Origin: Cardinalis cardinalis | Taxonomy: Eukaryota; Chordata; Aves; Passeriformes; Cardinalidae | NCBI GenBank assembly: GCA_014549065.1 | Contig: JACDOX010000068.1 | Coordinates: 62,001-126,000 of the forward strand | Direction of reading: 5' to 3' | Length of the DNA: 64,000 nt | In this document: piece after piece, positions 1 through 12,460 of the stretch | Layout: every line of letters starts with the position of its first letter | How positions within the stretch are numbered: position 1 is the first letter of the stretch | Notes under the pieces: generated by a model | What the model saw: the letters and a program-made list of their open reading frames with translations, nothing else | Databases searched by the model: none | Told to the model about the DNA's origin: nothing | Made by a program: the position numbers and the translations under genes

Positions 1-3000
1 CCACTAAGATCTCACACATTGAGCCACTTCCCATGAATCCCAGCTTTGAGAAGCCCTAAAGTGCCAGCACAATATGGATAATAAGAAAGAGAGAGTAATA
101 AGAAAACTATTTCTGCTTTGTCAGTAGTGCTGTCTCTGGCAAGTTAGTCATGCCATGCTGCAGTGAAGAAAAAAAATTATTTCACAGAGGAAGTTCCTCA
201 ACAGGGGTTAGAATGTAGGAGCTGCAATGGACAACAAAGCATTGGGAAAAGCCTTGTTTTTAGCCAAGGTTGTAAGTGAAACCTTGAAACAGAGGTAAAC
301 TCTGCTATTACCTATCACCCTTGACTTTTAGAGATGCATTTCTCTATCAGCCCCTGCCTGTGCTGGTATTTAGATCAAAGTAGCTATTTATATCACTTTG
401 GACTGTGCAAATAGCAATTAGCAGCATTGTTGTTATAAGTATAAACTTACCCTGCACTGTACTGTGTTGTTGCAACAAAATTTTGTCAGTAGGTGTTTCT
501 GAGCTGGCTTCTTCGGGTAACTGTGAGCACACTTCTAGGAAGGGCCTCACCACAGTGACCATAAAGCAGACACATATCAGACCATTTCATCTCAATAACT
601 CTTTCTCCTTCCTTCTTCTTTAACAACAGAAGGAAAAAGAAACAATTGAATGGTTGGCCAAGCTCCCCAGGGTTGTCAGGTCATTCTCCAAGTCTCTGTC
701 AAAATAATTTTGGCAGGATGGTTTCTCTGCTGTGATGTGCTGCCTTAAAAAATCCCCATCAAATATACTGAAGCACTAAGCAGGAATATTATCCAGAGAT
801 TTACACAACCTATTAATATCTCCTCTGGCTAAATCTCAGTTGCTTTGTCCTCATACAGTTACTATTTGTGCATCCTGCTCAGATGACAATATAAACTAAT
901 TCAGGATTTTTGTTTCCATAGCTGTGTTTCTCTGACAAACTCATTGGCTCACCTCCACTCACAGGTCCTGTTTCTGTGCCAGGATTTGCTATCACACATG
1001 CCTGTCCTGATAAGGAGTCTTTTCCCACAAGGGAATTAAAGTCATCAATTAGAATTAAACCAGGGAGCTTTTCTGAAAAGAACCCCTGGCATAAATCATA
1101 ACTGGTGCTACAAAATTATTGTGCTGCAGAAAACCTGACTGCATGACAGGTGTGGAACCAGCAGAAATGGCAGTCATGCATGGGTTCTCCATACCTGTCT
1201 TACAAAAACACATGGTGCCTAGTAGATGGAACAGGAATATTTTCAACAGCCAGAGCAGCAGAAAATGGGTATGCAAGAGCAAAATATTTAATTTAATAAA
1301 TTAATTTAAAAAACACTCCCATCACTTTTATAAATATATCTAATATAGATAGAGAGCTACTTAAATTGAAAATACTGTCTCTTTTAACACCCGAGGCTTC
1401 AAACACAATAGTCAGGACTGAAAGAATCTGCGTGCAGTGTAATGGAAACATAAACACAGAAAAAATATCAACATTGGATAGACTTGGACTTAAGAGAAAT
1501 CAGAGTGAATAATTTACTGGCTTGCAAAAATGAGCACAGTGGTAAAAACCTCCCTGGTCCAGCACTCTGGCTAGTTCTAAGTACTGTGAAGTTTCTATTT
1601 CTGAATGTCAATAAAATTTAACAAAACTATATTTTTTTTGCAATGGTATCTTCTTTGTAGGTAGTATATGATGAAAGTCTCATTGTTGCAGTAGAAACAG
1701 AATCAGCAATAAATATCACATCCAGTTTTGAATTAGAAATCATTACAAGAAATTCTAAGACCAGTCTAATTGTAAAATCTCAAAATTATCTTGGTGCTAT
1801 GGAATGAAAAGAAATGACAGCATGTCAATAGCTGAGTAGAAGAAACTTCCATTCCACCTACATAATCGCATTTAAGAGGAATTTTTTTTTGTTTGTTTTC
1901 ACAGGGCTAAAAAGGCTTTTTTCTGTAGAAAAGTATTCTCAACTGAGGTTGTGCAACAGCTCAAATGAAATTTGACTAATGAGTCAGTTGCTGTACTTTA
2001 CCTTCTGAAAGTGTAAATGTAATAAAAGATCATTCTGGACGTAAGAACATTTGTTTCAACAGAACTTGTTGTTAGTTGATACAGTATTTGTTAGTTGATA
2101 CAGAAAACAGTTCTGATTTCTCTGCCATGTACTCTTTTTTTTGGTTGGGTTTTTTTTTTCCCCAATACGAGCAGTGCCTCAAAAGAGCAATGATTGTTCT
2201 TAAAGTACATTTCATGGCTGCAAACAAAACCCAACTAACCCAACTTTGAGAAGCATAAGGGACTTAGGTAATACACTCCACCCCATCTCAAAATTCATGC
2301 CCTTTACTGAAGTTATTGCAGTTGCCTGCTGCAATGTCTAATGGATTTGCTCCAGCTCTTGTGGAAGTTCCTCTGAGCAGAAGGACTGCATCTTTGTTAG
2401 GAATATATTTCACCATCAAAGTCACCATTTATAATATTTTGCTTCTTCTGAAATGATCTGAACTCTTCACATAAAAGGAATTGTCCCACATTCACTGTTC
2501 CCAAAACAAATGACCTTGGGGAAATATTTTTATATATCTTAATTAGTTGACCTACATTATAGGAACCAGAGCATAGTTGTTAATGGAGAGGTAAATTAAT
2601 TAAATCACCTACAGAAAGGAATAATATGAATAGAGGACTAAAAGTCACACAGGAGCTGTTTCTCATCTCAACTGTGCATCTACACTGAAAAGATGCATCT
2701 CTGAATCCAAATTTGAGCTACCTTTAGACAATGTGGATGCTACAGACTGGTCCTTACTGTGGGCCAAAATAACAGCCCACATAGCTGTGTACATATTTTG
2801 TCAACTACACATATTTGTGAACTACCCATCAGGCCCCCCTCATGGTTTTGGTTTCAATCTTGCAGCTCCACTGTTTCTGTTGGGTCATAAAGATATATTT
2901 AGCTTTGTGGTACCTCAGCATTGAGTAATCAATTAGCTAAGAGCAGGTGAATAATTTATAGACAAAAATAGTGTAACTGCTAAGAGTTATTAGTATTAAG

Positions 3001-4168
3001 TCATATTCCAGCAGATTGTAGTAGATTGGTAGTAAATTGAGATCCACAGAAACTACTACACACACATGCTTGTGAAATATCTGATGTAACTGAGACACTG
3101 CAGGTTAACAAATTGCTCCCACACTGTGTAGACTTCCAAGTAATTTCTTTGTTTGCTTGAGATCATGAATATTTACATGCAGACCACAGAATTAACTTAA
3201 TTACTCAGATTTCAGTATTCTTTAGAAATATTTCCCAGTCAAAAGAAAACTTGGTGATTTCCTAGAGCCAGGCAGATCTAATACAGCAACAAACCACATT
3301 GCATAAAGGATTTAAAGTGAGGACAGAGAGTAAGACATAATTCTTCATTACACTTCCTTAAGGATGGATTTGATCTGCTGAGCTGAAGCCACTATGGGTT
3401 ACCAGCCAACAAAGGAAGATCACTGTTTTTTAAAATATAGAAGTATAAATATATGCACATATGCATAAAAGTAATTAATATACTAACACTGATGTTTACT
3501 CTCATACTTCTTTCTAGCTAGTAATGAGTAGAACATACCTTATGAATATTTATCAGTCATAGATATATATATACATGTATATCAGTTATATATATATGTA
3601 TGCATGTATCAGTCACAACTGATACTCAAAAGATAAGGCCTCTGAAATGAAGCACTTTAGATTTTGCATGTCCTACTCATGAGGGAAATTCACAGGGTTT
3701 TTATGTCCTGGCAGTAATTTCTTCCTGGCCGCTTTTTTCTTAAAAGTTGAAAATAGAGCAGGTAAAAAAAAAATCTTTAGATATTTAATAGTTTCTGACT
3801 TCTGAAAAAAAAATATTTAACAGCCTTTTTCTATGCCCAACCTGACTTTTAAGACCGCAGCTACTTTCAGATTACATGCTATGTGCTTTTTCCATTCCTT
3901 TGTAGACACAATACAACAATATCCAAATACCAGTTGACCTCATTGAGCAAGAAATCTGATAAGGGCTGACAGTGGTGTGGATTTTCCCACACAGAGTGGT
4001 AAAGCACTTTTTCAATAACAGCAAAAGTTACAGCAAAAGTGGTAAAGCCCCAAAACTTTCAGACAGACAAGACCAGAAATATAAAACTCAGAAGTAGGTT
4101 AAAGGAAATTTAAGGGACACTGTTTGTACTGAGAATTCATGCTGACTGCTAGAGCTCAGGCTCTAAGC
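1..4168. other. Non-coding stretch, no gene recognised
   Basis: AT-rich DNA with many stops in all frames. Nothing resembling a known protein was seen. It contains a short alternating TA/TG tract near 3,559-3,605 and a 20-base tandem duplication near 2,070-2,105. It may be intergenic or part of a very long MCF2L2 intron. A weak exon-like stretch near 450-513 on the minus strand is discussed among the rejected items. Confidence 0.6.
3559..3605. repeat. TA-rich simple repeat
   Basis: Runs of alternating TA interrupted by CATG and ATCAG, ending in TATGTATGCATG. Ordinary low-complexity DNA. Confidence 0.7.
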
Positions 4169-4197
4169 AAACCTAAACCTAAACCTAAACCTAAACC
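4169..4197. repeat. Telomere-like (CCTAAA)n microsatellite
   Basis: Four perfect head-to-tail CCTAAA units (4,172-4,195) with partial units at each end; on the minus strand this is TTTAGG. The vertebrate telomere unit is CCCTAA/TTAGGG, so this is a one-base variant of the same length. It is too short to say whether it came from telomere repair or slippage. Confidence 0.85.
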
Positions 4198-4784
4198 ATG
4201 CCCACAGCCTCCCTCCAAAATTCTCAGCAGTCTCAGGTGGGTATCCTTGCCGTGGGTGTCTTGGTGGGACAGAGAGGGATTTAGGCACATGTGACTCTGC
4301 TCCCTACAGATTCCTACAGCACCCTAATCTCTCACTGCAGAGAACCTCTGGTAGTGTTGTGACTTACATGTGTCATGGCTGTGGTACTCACTTGTGCCCT
4401 TCCTGTCCCTGCAAGGACATTCTGTGCCATACAGAGCTATTTTTGATCGGGATACAATACTTAGCACAGAACTATCATTTACTTCATGTAAATGGCAACA
4501 CAAATTCTATCCTGGAGAGACAACTTCTTCAGGAGAGCAGAAGAGCATCAGTGGTTTTGATTCTCATGCAAGATCTGCCTTTGATAGCTTTTTTCTGCAA
4601 GACTTTGTAAGGTCATTTGGATAGAATGAAGAATTAGTTTTATTAATAAAATTAATGATAATTGATCTTAAGGACAGGCCTGAGTTTTTGTTGGAGAGGG
4701 GTGACCAGGGAAGCTCACGTTGCACTTGGAAGTGAGAGGACAGGTTTGGTGATGATGCCTGATCCTTTGAGGGTCTGTATTTCA

Positions 4785-4967
4785 AGTACTGGCACAGGCT
4801 GCCCAAGAAAGTGGTGGAGTCATCATCCCTGGAGGTATTTAAAAGTTGTGTAAATGTGGCACCTGGGGACATGGTGTAGTGGTGGCTTTAGCAGTGCTGG
4901 GGTAATGGCTGGACTTGATGACCTTAAAGGTCCTTTCCGACTGAAATGATTCTATGGTTCTATGATT
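4785..4967 (+). mobile_element. CR1 LINE fragment, 3' end
   Basis: Reads in the sense direction of CR1. It starts near the 'ggcacaggctgcccaag' stretch and runs through 'ggacttgatgacctt' to the diagnostic 3' terminal 8-base repeats of the ATTCTATG type. The 5' part is missing, as is usual for 5'-truncated CR1 insertions. A longer decayed segment may extend left to about 4,680. Confidence 0.85.
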
Positions 4968-4969
4968 TC

Positions 4970-7900
4970 AGTCTGAGATATGACCCTTAGGAAATTCCAT
5001 CCTGCTTCTTCCTGTAATAGGACACAGCATTGTGCCAGACTTAGATCTTTGGTCCTCCAGCCCAAACTCTAGTGTATCTTGGGCCCTGCTTTCAAATACC
5101 CTCAAGAATCAGTATTCTTTGGGGCCTGGGAGAAACAAACTCAGGTGTTAGTTACAGGACAACAGGAATGCAACAGAGAGAGAAAATTCTGTCAAGCTCA
5201 AATGGAGTTTATGAGAGAAACTGGAACACACATTATGCTTTAGTTAATCTCTTCTTGGCACATTTACATCAGTCAGTAAGTTGTGAACTGTCACTCTGAG
5301 GACAAACATCCCCTTTTTGTGTGTCACACATCCTCAGCCACGGTAATCTGGGCCAGAGGGGCAGACAAAGATCTTGCCATCTGCAGCTCCCACACCACCC
5401 AGCAGGGACTGGGAATGACAGCTCTCAGCAACATCTACATCCATTTACTGGACTATACTTTGGGCAACCCTGTCGGCCACACCCCGAAACACTGCTTGCA
5501 GAATTTAATGATAAACTAGGAGAAAGAGGGAGAGACACTTATGGAAGATATTCCAAACTTAGAAGGAAACTTTAGAGAACTGTCAGATAGACTCCAGCTG
5601 GAGAACATGGTCAGAGGGCCACTTTACGCAGCAGGGAACTCAGAGGGAAACTCTCACAACTGCAGACTGCACAAAACTGGAAGGACATTACCCAGCATTT
5701 GGGTTTCTTACTTTTTTCTCTAAGCAGCTGCTAATGAGGGATGTCCAAGATAATACGATGGGATGGAGAGATTCCTAGGCTCATTCACGAGAGTCATTCC
5801 TACCCCTTTCTCCCCAGAAGAATAGGGAGCTTGGTTTATCAGCCTCAGTGGCTGTTGCAGGTCTTACACAAGCCTTGCCTACGTGGGAAATGCCTTGTTT
5901 GCCACTCCAGTGTTTGTAGCTAGAGCTGGGGCTGGGCGGCTGCCTGGCAGAGGTGAGAGCTCTGCACCAGGCACGGCTCTTACAGGGGTTGGAGCTCTTG
6001 GTGTCCTCTGCCCACGCAGGAAATCTGGTCTGACAGACTGCTGGGGGAGCAGAGACAAATAGAACTCAGACACTTTTACCACAAGAGCACACTCAGGGTC
6101 ACGTTGTTTGGCTCTAATGCAGGTCAGGTGGCACAAAGGCAAGACTGTCCATGCTAGTTTGTCCAACATGGCTATTAAACAGGGAACAGTATTTGAAGAC
6201 AGGTTTGTAATAACTAGAAATGCAAATAAAGCATCAGTGTCTTCCAACTAGAGGCTACAGAGAAAGATCAGCAACACTGTATTGAATAATCTGCATATGC
6301 ACAGGAACTTTGCAGAGACTACAGAGGAGCTGCTGGACAGACAAGTCATACTATGTAAAACAGAATTCCTTTCTAAACTCATACAAAGAAAGAATGTTCC
6401 TGCTGGATGAAAAAATCCACACGAATTTTCAGAAGTGAATACAGAATTCTAAACATGATTATGTCACAAATCTTCCAAACCTAGTTATTATATTCCCAGT
6501 TAATGAGTAGCTTGTTAAATGCAGGAAATAAAGTCGGCAGTGATTTACTGCACAGTGCAATTGATCACTGCTCCATTGAATCACTCAGTACATGGGACTG
6601 AGTGATCTCCCATCTGCTGTGTCCTGTCTGCTGCTGTCCTGCAAACCGTGCAATTATTTAGATCAGCCCAGTGTGGGTGCAAGTCACTGACATCTGATTA
6701 GGCAACATGACATGCTCTTTGTGCTGTTGCAAATAACAATGTGAAGTGCTCAGCACTCCTTCATGAGCTCATTGACACACAGGAGCTGCATGTTTTCAAC
6801 TGGAGTTTGAAAACGGACTCCATTGAAACTGGTGTGAATGTGCAAAGGGAAAGCTTTGGCAGCCTTCTGGAGAATTTTACACTCAGAGAGAAGTGATTGC
6901 TCCTGGTTTGTTCCAGTGGTTTCCCAGCCTGGAGACTGTCACTGTTCTGCCCTTTACAGAGAAAGCAGCACCACCTGAACCTAGGTGGTATAAAATCACA
7001 CCAGTGCCTCTCCTTCTCCTTCCCCATCCATCAGCGGATAACACTGACAACAGGGCTAATTTCCTCTGCTCCTTGGCTTGTGCCTGTGTTACCTGGGATT
7101 TCGAGGTACCATGTATTATGCAAATACATAAAGGCAAAGGACTATCGACTGCCATGTCAGAGCAAAGTCAGATTTTTATAACGAGATGAACAAGCTACAG
7201 TTAAGGGAGAAACAAACACATAAAACTTCAAGTCCACATGTGCTTCTTCAGAGAAGATGCATCCAGTCCTAAGCCAACACAGAGCTGCCCTTCTTTGCAT
7301 GTGCTCTGTAAAGCCTGAGTTGGATCAGGGGTGTGAGGGAGCAGACCTTTAGTCCTGGCCTGGATAGGCAGAGGGAGAGGAGGGAGATTGCTGCCCACTG
7401 ACTGTGTGCTTGCAGAAATTTTCAGTGCTTCTCAAGCGGAGCACATGCATTTCTGTGACACAGGACAAGACAGAAGATACTTCTGATGCTAAACACCCCT
7501 TATGCCTAAACCAAAGCGACCATCCAGGATGTGCATGTGGCCAGCTGCATTCCAGGAGCCAGCCCAGAGCCAGCAGGCAGCAGAACAACTGCACAGAAAA
7601 CAAGTTGAGGAATTCCTGGAATTTCTGAAGAGCATTAAAATAACCTTAGTATCCAATAGCAAGCAGGTATGAGAGATAATAGCAGAAGTGACTGCTTAAT
7701 GCTCTTTGATATTCGATTAAGTGCAAATTTTGTAAGAAAACATATTGAGAGTGCTTTTTGCAGCTTTTCTCTACCTCCCAGACTCCTTGGGAGCAAGGAC
7801 ACAAAGACTTCAAGGACTTCATGAAGCCTCCAAAACACTCAGTCAACTACTGCATTGTAACAATAAGAATATTTTCTCTCCTGTTCATAATAATTTTCCC

Positions 7901-8590
7901 AGTTCCCAGAAATATTTGGAACTCTAGTAGGAATACATAACCCCTTGCTATTTTACACAGATTTCTATCAGCAGCCAGATCTCCCTACATGGCAGCATAC
8001 ACTTCACTTCAAAGATCTTCCCAACCCTTTAGGCTGTAATTAGACTTGTAAATGCTGGAGCCAATCTGCCCAACAGGGAAACTTCTCTGAAAACAAAGAT
8101 TTTGTAAAAGTTGAAAGAGAGGATGGCAAACAAGAAATGGCTTGTGGCTTCTTGAAATTTCTCCTGCTGATTAACTTTCATTAAGTCTGGTGAAAGAAAA
8201 CAGCTCTCTGTGCCTATTGATAAAGTCAAGAGCATGGTTTGTCTTTTAAAATGTAGACTCCAAGTTCTTCCTCTCTACCAGCTGAAAGTTTTCATGAGCC
8301 TGGAAATTAGACTGGAAAGACATGCTGTTGGGCTCCTACTCACCAAAATCCCCTTCTTCCAATTGTAACAGAAGTCTTATATTACAGTATTTTATTAAAT
8401 TTGTTATCTATTTTTACATTCAGGTTATATATGTATTTCTATTCATTTACACACTGAATGGAAACATTTGCAATAGATCTTACTTATGGAAAGGGGGAAA
8501 ATTGTTGTCTAGTCTGGAAAACAAAAGGCTTTGGGCTTTGGCCTTTTAAAATATAAAGGGGGCTTACAAGAGAGAGACGTTTATCAAAGC
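4970..8590. other. Non-coding stretch, no gene recognised
   Basis: Open frames here are short and none resembles a known protein. The longest (minus strand, 5,879-6,247, about 122 codons) has no recognised domain and no clear splice context. No repeat family was identified with confidence. Confidence 0.55.
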
Positions 8591-8594
8591 CTGT

Positions 8595-8905
8595 AGCGAC
8601 AGCACAAGGGGCAATGGTTTTAAACTGGCTGAAGGCAGATTTAGATGAGATATCAGGAAGAAATTCTTTACTGTGAGGGTCTGGTGAGGTTGCCCAGAGA
8701 GGATGAGGATTACTCATCCTGAAAGTGTTCAAGGCCAGGAACAGGTTGCCCAGAGAGGATGAGGATTACTCATCCTGAAAGTGTTCAAGGCCAGGCTGGA
8801 TGGGGGTCTAAACAGCTTGTTCTAGTGTAAGGTTCCCTGGCCATGGTAGGGGAGTTGCACTACAAGATTTTTGGGTCCATTCCAACCCACACTATTCTGT
8901 GTTTC
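8595..8905 (+). mobile_element. CR1 LINE fragment with internal duplication
   Basis: Sense-orientation CR1 3' segment, recognisable from 'ttgcccagagaggatgagg', 'ttcaaggccaggctggatgg' and 'ccattccaacccacactatt'. It contains a 52-base stretch repeated at a 56-base period (8,688-8,739 and 8,744-8,795). The duplication falls within the element, so it arose after insertion or in the source copy. Confidence 0.85.
8688..8795. repeat. 56-bp tandem duplication inside CR1
   Basis: Two copies that appear identical, each beginning 'ggttgcccagagaggatgag' and ending 'ttcaaggccagg'. Near-identity between the copies implies a recent event or a local assembly duplication. Confidence 0.9.
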
Positions 8906-11900
8906 CAATATTTATCTCTGCCTCCTGTAGAAGCTCTGCATCTTTGGCCAATAGCTAATGAAATCAGGAAACTTAGTTCTGTCCTGCCATACGCAGCTGT
9001 GATGATTACAATAAGCACTTGGACACCAAAGCTTTCAGTAGCACTCCCAGAGCTACCAGTATTTTTGACACCAGTCTACACCTAAATTTAGCAATTCCCA
9101 GACCTAATGTCAGTACAACTTTGCAATTGCTGATTTAGAATAGGGCTCTGGCACAATATTCTCATTCTGAAAATAGCTTCTAATTCTTTACCCAGGGCAG
9201 ACAGAAGTGCTGTCCTGCTCTCCCCACACAACCTGATGATCCAGTGATACACTTATTCTCATGTTCAGGGTGATGCACAGACTGGAGGTCCCCAGTCCTT
9301 GTTAGATCAATAACCCCAACCCAGATAATAAGATACACTGAATCTAAAGGATTCTAAACTTAAATAATATCCAAATCTACAATTGGAACCTGTCATTTAA
9401 GGGGACAAGCACCTTCAGGCACACAGGCTGCACATTTCAGGATGTGAATACGCAAAGTGACAGCTGACTGCTGGTGTGCAGAAGTGATCCCAGATGCTCC
9501 ACAGGTTTCCTCAGTATGTAAAGCACACTTTATGTGCATGTTCAGAGGATAAGCAGTGAGTCTGGACTGTGTACATGCTTGGAGATTATTTTGCATGTGT
9601 ACAGAAGTGCTCCATGCATACATGATAGCTGAGGCTACTCCTTGGTCTTAAACTTGACTCTCTTTCATTAACGTCACAAAAATGGTACCTCAGACTTCAA
9701 ACCCTGAACTGGTCATTCATGAAGTTAATTCTATCTGAATATAAATGTAGCAGAGGTTACTGTCTCATGAGAATTTAATTCAGAAAGGAATATGCTGCTT
9801 ATGTGCCATGCCTCACCTGAGTACAAAACCAGCAATGCCTTGCAATTTTCAGCTTATTATTCAGCAATAATAGACCTGAATGAAGATGAAACATGAATAA
9901 CACTGTAACTCCTGCCACTGCACACCAATCACTTCAAGATACACATTGCTGTGCTTGTAAGTGATCTCTGTCAAGGCCATATTGACCACTCACTGAGAAC
10001 ACCAAAACCACATGAAAGATTTGGGGGGATCATCTCATGAAAAGAGTGAAACTGTGGTCAGAAAGCCCTGGAACAGATGTCATACTTCTGTGTTTTCAAA
10101 ATGAAGCACTAACATTGCCCAACAGTCTCCCAGCCCTTATTGTGAGGTGGACTAGAAAAATGCTGGGTTTATCAGATCCAAAGCAAATCAACCAGAAAAA
10201 TATTCCAAATTCACAGGAAATTCAGTTTCCTATCTGATGCGGATTGCCAATATCAGCTTTCTGGATGATGTTTCTTAATCAGTTTATCCACTCCATAACT
10301 ACAAAGGAACAACTGAGCATCTTTGCATGCTCCCAGTCACTTCATCCTGCCCCCTTGCTCACATTTGACAGCGAGTGTACACCAGCATGCACACTCAGGT
10401 AAACTGGTGAGCAAGAGGAGATGACCCAACTCAAAACCAACCTCAGGAAAAAAAAAAAGGTCACACCAGCTGCTCAGGTGCCAGTCCTGTAAAAGGGACC
10501 CGAAGGGACTACATGAGATGGGTGTGGGGAGAGAGAGCAAAAGGTTCAGCAGCAGCCCTAGATAAGCTTAGACTGGTTGTGAAACTATTTTCAGAATAGA
10601 TCTATGAATCAGATTTCCGGCCATAAAATCACACCACAGAACAGCCAACCAAATAATTTCCCAACAATAACACTTGTGCATAAATAGAATAATATCTCAG
10701 CAAAGTAGCCAATGCATCATCTGGCCAGTTTGCTGCAGGAACAAGCTGCCTACAGCCATTTGTGCAAATGAACTAGAGAGGGTTGCCTTGCTTGAAATTT
10801 TGTCAAAAATGCCCAGCTCTGTTATACTTACAGTCTAAGCACAGTCATGTGGTTGTGAAAGACTTTCACACTTCTTATACAAGAAGCACCTCAAGGATAC
10901 ACAGAAAGATGCTGGTTTGGCTTATCAAACAAAACCGTGCTTCTGTATTTTTAGATTGCCTTTCCATTGATTGAACATCTCTTCTCATGGATGTTGGGCC
11001 TGGGCTATACTGGGCTGCACTGGACAACACAACAGGAGCTGGTGGATCATGCCAGTCCCTCCTGTTGGGATGGGTGTGTGGGATGAAGACAGCAGCAGCT
11101 GGGCCAGCACAACCCCTCTGAGAGCACTGTGTGGCTTTCTCAGGGCTCCTTGGAGATTCAAACGCATTTAATTCAAAGCATTAAATGACAGACCTCTGAT
11201 CCCAACCTCCTTCTGCAAATACATCATTGGCAAGCAGGCTTCTGTGCTACACAGTATTTTATGGAATTTCCCTCCCACCTTCCTCTTCCGCTGGGCAACA
11301 AGAGCTAAACCATGTTGCTCATACAGTAGGAAGCAATAAGAGCACAGCACCTTAGCACAAATCTGCAGGAATTACAAACCATTCTACAAAACAGTAACAT
11401 CTAGGTATTTCTCCATGTTCTGTTGAATCTTATCAATTCTTTATTTACTCTGAAATAGGGCCTGGGGTTTCCAGCTGGATGTAAGGCCAATGAGTGGCCC
11501 ATAGAGGAACCAAACCCACAACCTAGGTTGATACTGGTGCCATGGTGTGCTGGACTGAGTGAAATGGAAAGGCTGTGTGGGTGCAGGGATGCACCTGCTA
11601 AACCCCCATCCCTACAAACTGCACTGTCCCACATCCTTACACTGATAAACACGCTGCTCTCTCTAACAGTGACCTGAGCCTGTGTGTGCAGGGCAGCATG
11701 ATCACAGCAGGGCAGGTTTCCTGGGGAAAACCACGTGTGAGGGGCCTCTCACAGCAGCCAGCCACACACTGCTGCCTGCCGTGCTGGCTTAGAGACACAA
11801 TCAGCTCTGCACCTCTGCCAGGGCTCACTGGGCCTGAGACGGCTGAGAAGAGATGCTTAAATGTAATTTATAAACAAAAAAGGGTGGTGCTCTGAAAAAC

Positions 11901-12000
11901 TCTCCCTACCAGCATCACTGGGGGAAAAAAAAGAAAAGGTGGACCTTGATTTCCAAGTAAGTTGTATGTCAACAGAGGACTGAACAAGATTTGGTTTAAG
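8906..12000. other. Non-coding stretch, no gene recognised
   Basis: No protein, RNA gene or repeat family recognised. Short open frames appear random in composition. Confidence 0.55.
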
Positions 12001-12004
12001 ACAA

Positions 12005-12460
12005 AGGAAATGGGAAGGGGAAGGGGAAGGGAAGGTGGAAGGGAGAAAGGAGAAGGGAAGTGAAAGNNNNNNNNNNNNNNNNNNNNNNNNNNNNNNNNNN
12101 NNNNNNNNNNNNNNNNNNNNNNNNNNNNNNNNNNNNNNNNNNNNNNNNNNNNNNNNNNNNNNNNNNNNNNNNNNNNNNNNNNNNNNNNNNNNNNNNNNNN
12201 NNNNNNNNNNNNNNNNNNNNNNNNNNNNNNNNNNNNNNNNNNNNNNNNNNNNNNNNNNNNNNNNNNNNNNNNNNNNNNNNNNNNNNNNNNNNNNNNNNNN
12301 NNNNNNNNNNNNNNNNNNNNNNNNNNNNNNNNNNNNNNNNNNNNNNNNNNNNNNNNNNNNNNNNNNAAGGGAAGGGAAGGGAAGGGAAGGGAAGGGAAGG
12401 GAAGGGAAGGGAAGGGAAGGGAAGGGAAGGGAAGGGAAGGGAAGGGAAGGGAAGGGGAAG
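12005..12460. repeat. (AAGGG)n purine-rich tract with assembly gap
   Basis: The left edge is an irregular GGGAA/GGAAG tract. Bases 12,067-12,366 are exactly 300 N. The right edge is an almost perfect array of the pentamer AAGGG (12,367-12,456). Open frames across it are repeat artefacts. Long purine tracts of this kind can form non-B DNA and are hard to sequence, which explains the gap; the true length is unknown. Confidence 0.95.

Noticed and set aside
450..513. Minus-strand exon-like stretch (LPEEASSETPTDKILLQQ) with a GTAAG donor
   Set aside because: The peptide looks protein-like and the donor is fair, but the acceptor tract is poor and it matches no part of MCF2L2 or a neighbour that I recognise. 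One short match to a splice pattern in 14 kb is expected by chance.
5879..6247. Minus-strand 122-codon frame
   Set aside because: No domain, no transmembrane or signal pattern of note, no splice context and no recognised homologue.
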